From Ascoidea rubescens DSM 1968 (lineage: Eukaryota; Ascomycota; Saccharomycetes; Ascoideales; Ascoideaceae): a stretch of DNA of 64,000 bases. Position 1 is the first letter of the stretch. Every line of letters begins with the position of its first letter. The notes under the pieces are model-generated. The model did not search any database. It was not told the origin of the DNA and saw nothing but the letters and a program-made list of their open reading frames with translations. Below are positions 59,350 through 64,000 of this stretch, piece after piece. Location of the stretch: the NCBI RefSeq assembly GCF_001661345.1, contig NW_017962915.1, forward strand, positions 685,657 through 749,656. The letters are read 5' to 3'. Position numbers and translations under genes: made by a program.

Positions 59350-61707
59350 ATGATTGATGGGAAATATTTTACAAAGGTCAAAGCCACAGATCTAAGGGTT
59401 GAGCTAACTCAAGCAGATAAAAAGTTGAAAAGCTCAGTCAATAAAAAAAAGATTATTATGAAAAAAATCATTGCTAATATTTCACTAAATAATAATGAAA
59501 TGATAAGTTTAATTCCTGAAGTTTTAAGATTATTTGAAATAAATGATTTGCAATTAAAAAAAATGTGCACTTTTTATATACTAAATTACTATACATATAA
59601 TGAAGAGCTAGTAATGAAGGCCTTACCGATATTTATTGATGATTTAAATTGCACAAATCCTTTGTTGAGAGCTTTATCGATTAAAACCATGTCTTCAATC
59701 TCAATAGAAAATTATGCTCAGAGAGTTATTCCATATATCAAAAAGGCTTTGAATGACACTGATCCATATGTTAGAAAAACCTCTTGTTTTGCTGTTGCAA
59801 AATTATTTCAACACAACTCAAGTCTCGTTCAACAGGAAAATTTGATTGAAAAATTAAACACTCTCTTAAATTCAGACTCAAATTCAATAGTAGTATCAAG
59901 TGCATTAGCTGCTTTAAACGATATAACCGAACATTCAACCACTTTGCAATTAACTATTGATAAAGCTCATGCGTTTAGTTTAATGAAAAATTTATCGAAA
60001 TGTAACGAATGGTCTCAAGTCAATATTTTAAATTCAATATTATCCTTTACTCCACAATCTTCAAGTGATGCAATAAATTTAATTGAAAATATTATTCCGG
60101 TTTTACAACATGAAAATACTTCAATTGTGCTCAATGGAATTAAAGCAATAGTCTATTTATCTAATTATGTGAAATCTCCTCAAGATACTGTACCAACATT
60201 ACCCAAAAAGATTGGCAATTCTTTAGTTTTCTTATTAACAAAGCCCCCTGAATTACAATTTTTAATCTTGCGAAATGTTATCTTATTGTTACTATCAAAG
60301 CCTTCCTTAATATCATTAGATGTTACAATGTTTTTCTGTAAATTCAACGATCCAATATATGTCAAAGATACAAAATTGGAAATCATATATCTTTTAGCTA
60401 ATTTAGAAAACTTACAAATTGTTTTAAGAGAATTGGAAGAATATGCTACTGAAATCGATACCCAAATGGCTAGAAAGGCAATCAGGGCCATTGGAAATCT
60501 ATCAATCAAGTTAGAAGAGGCATCTATACCATCTTCGCAGGTCTTAGCTGATTTGATTTCTAGTGGTGTTCCACATATTGTTCAAGAATGTGTCATAGTG
60601 GTTAAAAATATTTTTCGAAAATACCCAGGCAGATTTAATGATTTAATTTTACCTGCTTTAATTGATAAAATTGATTTGATTGAAGAAGCGGAGTCTAAAT
60701 CAGCAATGATTTGGATATTAGGTGAATATTGTGAATTTATTGATAATTCGACTTCTTATCTCGATGATTTTGCTTTTGGTTTTGATGAGGATAGTTTGGA
60801 TGTCAAACTATCAATGTTAACTGCATGTATTAAACTATATCTTAAATCTGAATCTTATCCTAGCAGATTTGCTAATAACAGTAATAATGGCAGTAGTACC
60901 AGTCTTAATGGTAATAATAGTGAGTCAAAAGAACAAAAAATATTATTAAAAATTTTGAAATCCGCAACTGAGAATACAGATAATCCAGATCTCAGAGATA
61001 GAGCACTTTATTATTGGAGATTATTATCGTCACAAGGTAAATTCCCTGGAACTGGAAACAGAATAATGTTGAAAACTTTACCGCAGATATCTGCTGATCA
61101 AGATAAATTAGATCCAATAATATTGGAAGAACTAGAGTTAAATATTGGTACTTTGGCTAGTATTTATCTCAAACCTGTGACTCAAGTTTTTAGGTTATCC
61201 AAGCAGAAATTACTAAATGATAGTCCTGCTTTACAGAAATCATATAACATACAACTAGATTTAAAAAATAAAAAAACCTTACAAATTCAAGATAAAAATC
61301 CATTTTCTCAGCAAAATTTAGTTGATATAACTGAAGAAGATAATGAATCTAATAATGAGTTTAATCTCGGTAATGGAAATTCAAGAGTAACTGTTGTTAG
61401 TCCAAAGGATAAGAAATTTCCTAAAAATGCATATACAACATATTTGTATCCAGATGGGAGGAAAACTGATCAAAATGGAATTGATTTAATCTCACCAACG
61501 GTTCCAAATGGACCTGGAAGTGAAACACGTTTTGCTTCAGACGACCAATACGACACACAAGAGATTTCAAATTCAAGGAAAAGTATGGAACCTTTGCAAA
61601 GAGGTCAATTGGATAACTTTGAAAATATTTCTGTCAGCAAAAGGCATTTTGGAAGAAAGAAAACCACGAAGAGCGGAAATTTTCTTCATAAAAATAAGTA
61701 TAAATAA
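59350..61707 (+). CDS. APL1: AP-2 complex beta subunit Apl1
   Basis: The 785-residue protein is an adaptin-N solenoid of HEAT-like repeats from residue ~20 to ~590. It fits the AP-2 beta chain rather than AP-1 (Apl2). It shares LQFLILRNVILLLLSKPSLI, VKDTKLEIIYLLANLENLQI, ARKAIRAIGNLSIKLEEAS, NPDLRDRALYYWRLLSS and LEELELNIGTLASIYLKPV with S. cerevisiae Apl1. AP-2 links cargo to clathrin at the plasma membrane; in fungi it acts mainly in polarity and cell-wall cargo uptake. The tail after ~640 is hinge-like and basic at the end. No ear domain is present, as in S. cerevisiae Apl1. The start overlaps the end of an upstream open frame (ATGATTGA). Confidence 0.93.
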   Translation: MIDGKYFTKVKATDLRVELTQADKKLKSSVNKKKIIMKKIIANISLNNNEMISLIPEVLRLFEINDLQLKKMCTFYILNYYTYNEELVMKALPIFIDDLNCTNPLLRALSIKTMSSISIENYAQRVIPYIKKALNDTDPYVRKTSCFAVAKLFQHNSSLVQQENLIEKLNTLLNSDSNSIVVSSALAALNDITEHSTTLQLTIDKAHAFSLMKNLSKCNEWSQVNILNSILSFTPQSSSDAINLIENIIPVLQHENTSIVLNGIKAIVYLSNYVKSPQDTVPTLPKKIGNSLVFLLTKPPELQFLILRNVILLLLSKPSLISLDVTMFFCKFNDPIYVKDTKLEIIYLLANLENLQIVLRELEEYATEIDTQMARKAIRAIGNLSIKLEEASIPSSQVLADLISSGVPHIVQECVIVVKNIFRKYPGRFNDLILPALIDKIDLIEEAESKSAMIWILGEYCEFIDNSTSYLDDFAFGFDEDSLDVKLSMLTACIKLYLKSESYPSRFANNSNNGSSTSLNGNNSESKEQKILLKILKSATENTDNPDLRDRALYYWRLLSSQGKFPGTGNRIMLKTLPQISADQDKLDPIILEELELNIGTLASIYLKPVTQVFRLSKQKLLNDSPALQKSYNIQLDLKNKKTLQIQDKNPFSQQNLVDITEEDNESNNEFNLGNGNSRVTVVSPKDKKFPKNAYTTYLYPDGRKTDQNGIDLISPTVPNGPGSETRFASDDQYDTQEISNSRKSMEPLQRGQLDNFENISVSKRHFGRKKTTKSGNFLHKNKYK

Positions 61708-62363
61708 GTTATAATCAATAGAATTTCCAAGGTTATTAGTCTTTTAGTTTTCTATTGTCCATGCATTTATTTAAGATTATTTTGAAAATATTACATATTG
61801 AATTTGTTTTTTTGCTTCAATAGACTTTTTTTTTGTTATTCCTATATCCAACAAGATTATCACTATTTTTCACTTTCATTTATTGTTTAAATAAAATTAT
61901 TCCACCACTTTGTTGCTATTAAATTAGCTTTTATTTTGTCATAGTTGACTTAATCATCCACAACAGTCAGCAGTGTGTCAATTAAAGATCTTTATAAAGC
62001 AAATCATTTGAAATTCATTTGAAATTCTGTAACGGACTAGCAATTACAAAGAAAGAAAACTCCAACAAAAAGCCAATTCAGCAAGCAAAAATATAGAAAA
62101 TCCGGGTAACTGTGTGTATTTTCTAGTATTGCGAATCTTATTATATCATAGCTGCAGAATTAGGAAAGTCTAATGGAAAGTGGCAGAATCCAAAAATGCT
62201 GACAGAGGAAAAAGAAAATGGTATAAAAAGAACATGAATTATTTAATTTTTCTGATTAGATTTCTACAATAACTAACAAATACTGCTATTAACATCTTTG
62301 ATATACTGAATCATCAATTTATCAAACTACGTACTCCTATCACAAATCTACTACTTATTAAAT
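61708..62363. promoter_or_regulatory. sHSP promoter
   Basis: About 655 bp. A direct repeat ATTTGAAATTC occurs twice at ~62006-62026, and TATAAAAAG lies at 62222-62230, 130 bp before the ATG. Several GGAAA/GAA blocks occur at 62160-62215 but not in a clean heat-shock-element array. Confidence 0.4.
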
Positions 62364-62951
62364 ATGTCTGGTATATTTTCTAATCAATTTTGGAATTTCG
62401 TCGATTCTCTTGACAGAGATTTGAATCAATTGCAAATTGCCATGCTGAATGCAGGTTTTACTCGTCCAAAGGGTGTTAAAAATACCAAAAATCCCGTTGA
62501 TAACAATCCTGCTGTTATTACTGATTCAGCTAAAGAAAAATCATTGTCTGAAAAGGGTAAAAGCACACTATCAAAAATGTACAACAACTATGTTACAACA
62601 CAAATTGAATTGGGCCCACCCATTGACTTGTTGGATAGACCAGAAGTTTATGAATTGCATGTTTCATTAGCTGGGGCTGAAAAGGATCAAATTCATATTG
62701 ATTTTGACAGCGACGATAACGAGATCAAAATTTACGGTGAAATTGAAACGCATAAGGAAGTGGAAAAAGAAAATTACAAGTTCCAAGAGAGAAGAACTGG
62801 ATCATTTACCAGAACAGTGTCCTTACCAATTGATGAAAAATTGGACGAAGATAAAATTACCTCATCATATAAAAATGGTGTTTTAACGGTTTTTCTTCCA
62901 AAATTGGGCAAGAAAGAAAAAAAAAGTGTCAGGAAGCTAGAAATTTCTTAA
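62364..62951 (+). CDS. Small heat-shock protein (alpha-crystallin family)
   Basis: The 195-residue protein has an N-terminal arm (MSGIFSNQFWNFVDSLDRDL), and a linker leads to the alpha-crystallin domain at ~82-180. That domain reads PPIDLLDRPEVYELHVSLAG, FQERRTGSFTRTVSLPIDEK and the closing ITSSYKNGVLTVFLPKLGKK, where the A/S-x-x-NGVLTVxLPK block is diagnostic. A C-terminal VRKLEIS includes an I/L-x-I/V-like anchor (LEI). These ATP-independent chaperones hold unfolding proteins. It is Hsp26/Hsp21-like; orthology to one named yeast sHSP cannot be set. A TATAAAAA box upstream fits an inducible gene. Confidence 0.88.
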   Translation: MSGIFSNQFWNFVDSLDRDLNQLQIAMLNAGFTRPKGVKNTKNPVDNNPAVITDSAKEKSLSEKGKSTLSKMYNNYVTTQIELGPPIDLLDRPEVYELHVSLAGAEKDQIHIDFDSDDNEIKIYGEIETHKEVEKENYKFQERRTGSFTRTVSLPIDEKLDEDKITSSYKNGVLTVFLPKLGKKEKKSVRKLEIS

Positions 62952-64000
62952 GTAACTATACCATATTGAAAACCAGCATAAGCACCAAAACAATTTTCTC
63001 TTCATACTTATTTCTTTAAGCCAATAAAAATGCATGACGATTACCTTTTAATATTACACTGTAGACCCTCGATATATCTCGCATATTCATGCGTTATACC
63101 GCGCACGAAATTGGGATCCCACCTCCACGATTCCCTAAGAAAATCGAAACAGTGACAAAAGTGTTTTTGACCCAGAAGATGAGTGGCCTGAAGAAGAAAG
63201 AAAGCTGATTAACAACTGGGTGGTTGATTTCTCTTGGGTTGAAACATCTTTTGGCTAACAAAAGACTGAAATATTCACAGCTGAATTTGTTAGAAATGTG
63301 TTAATCGTAACATGATTATTCATAGCCGAATAATGTGAAGTTGGCCAACTTAGTTTATCTGAATGCCCCCAAAATAATTGTTGAAAAAGAGAAATAAGCG
63401 AAAAAGAAAAAAAGAAAAAAAAAAGCAAATCGTATGAAAATCGTATAAAAACCAAAGAAAAGTTGGGTACGATTTTAGATTACCTAATAAATATAAAACA
63501 ATCCTGCGTTTTGCGAGTAATTATCTGCGTTTTACTCTTTTAAGATCTAAGTCCATTGAATGATAATAAGTTTATGAATTGCATTCACATGAATCTGGAT
63601 CATAAAAGAGACCCATTACATGTTATTACATTTAGAGTATTTGGTATCTATTGGCCAATGGTTTTGCGATGGCAAAAAGTTTGAACTTTCTGGAGATATT
63701 CGCGAGAAACCAAACTGAAGATCGATGACTTAGAGAACATTGATACCATTTGCCAGAGTTCCCTGAACCCACAGATGGCCTGGCGAGGTTTTCGATAATC
63801 TAGTTTACACAAACCACCACCGATACCTCAATTACCATTGCAATAGTTGCAAGGACATTATTTTGCTGATAAATATCACCCTTTTTTGTTTTTTATTTAG
63901 CCTGAAAACAAGAAGTGCGATTTAAATAGCTTTTATTCACCGCCCCAATCGCAATAATTCAGAATTAGTAATTGAGTTTCAAACTTTGTAATTCGACACA
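62952..64000. promoter_or_regulatory. Right-edge spacer with sterol-response-like elements
   Basis: About 1.05 kb with no gene. TCGTATG at 63430-63436 and a perfect TCGTATA at 63441-63447 lie in the same orientation, 11 bp apart, with AAAGAAAAAA-rich DNA around them. TACGATT lies at 63468-63474. These fit Upc2/Ecm22-type sites of a gene lying beyond the window. Confidence 0.4.
63430..63447 (+). promoter_or_regulatory. Paired TCGTATG/TCGTATA sterol-response-like sites
   Basis: Two direct TCGTAT cores begin 11 bp apart, about one helical turn. The second is the exact Upc2 consensus TCGTATA known from S. cerevisiae and Candida sterol genes. Confidence 0.4.

Noticed and set aside
61990-62220. 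Heat-shock element upstream of the sHSP
   Set aside because: GAA and TTC blocks are present but not at the 5-bp alternating spacing required.

Overview
The window is nuclear DNA of an ascomycete yeast (Saccharomycotina). Nearly every gene has a clear budding-yeast counterpart. Introns are few, short and close to the ATG, with GTATGT/GTAAGT/GTACGT donors and TACTAAC-like branch points, and intergenic spaces are compact. The DNA is AT-rich and carries many in-frame AAT/ATT arrays (poly-Asn). An OPA3-like gene, a GMPPA-type gene and several spliced genes argue against a close relative of S. cerevisiae. I cannot fix the genus. CTG codons are very scarce, and a few fall where a polar residue is expected, so a CUG-reassigned clade is possible but unproven.

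Layout, left to right: GRX3/4-type glutaredoxin (partial, -), SWF1 palmitoyltransferase (-), PBP1/ataxin-2 (+), MED22/SRB6 with two introns (+), HSE1 with one intron (+), a GC-rich island with a possible spliced exon, an unrecognised Asn-rich spliced gene (+), a MIM2-like tail-anchored protein (-), STE12 (-), a 3.4 kb divergent spacer with a cluster of pheromone-response elements, CHD1 (+), UBC13 (-, spliced), a 98-residue spliced membrane protein (+), a PAB1-family gene interrupted by an assembly N (-), a GMPPA-like gene (+), two small unknown ORFs (+), RPS2 (+), PDB1 (-), DIA2 (-), MRPS28 (+), ERG11 (+), OPA3-like (+, spliced), PGA3-like reductase (-), SSK1 (+), MHO1/MEMO (-), SUI2/eIF2-alpha (-), SLU7 (-), VTA1 (-), a 2.5 kb spacer, APL1 (+), a small heat-shock protein (+), and a last kilobase with two sterol-element-like sites.

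The genes form no operon or dedicated system; this is ordinary housekeeping chromosome. Functional themes recur: endosome and vesicle traffic (HSE1, VTA1, APL1, SWF1), stress and signalling (STE12, SSK1, PBP1, SUI2, sHSP), transcription and chromatin (MED22, CHD1), mitochondria (PDB1, MRPS28, OPA3-like, MIM2-like) and ergosterol (ERG11).

The most notable observations are as follows. (1) eIF2-alpha has Thr (ACA) at the otherwise near-invariant Ser51 phosphorylation site. (2) Three exact Ste12 sites, one fused to a Tec1 half-site, lie within 45 bp upstream of STE12. (3) Two single N bases sit exactly mid-way in ~190 bp AAT arrays, revealing closed assembly gaps, one of which splits the PAB1-like gene. 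(4) Five genes with convincing introns were rebuilt here; in most of them the first exon is only 22-96 nt, and a sixth (MED22) has two introns. No viral, retrotransposon, CRISPR, rRNA or tRNA feature was found.
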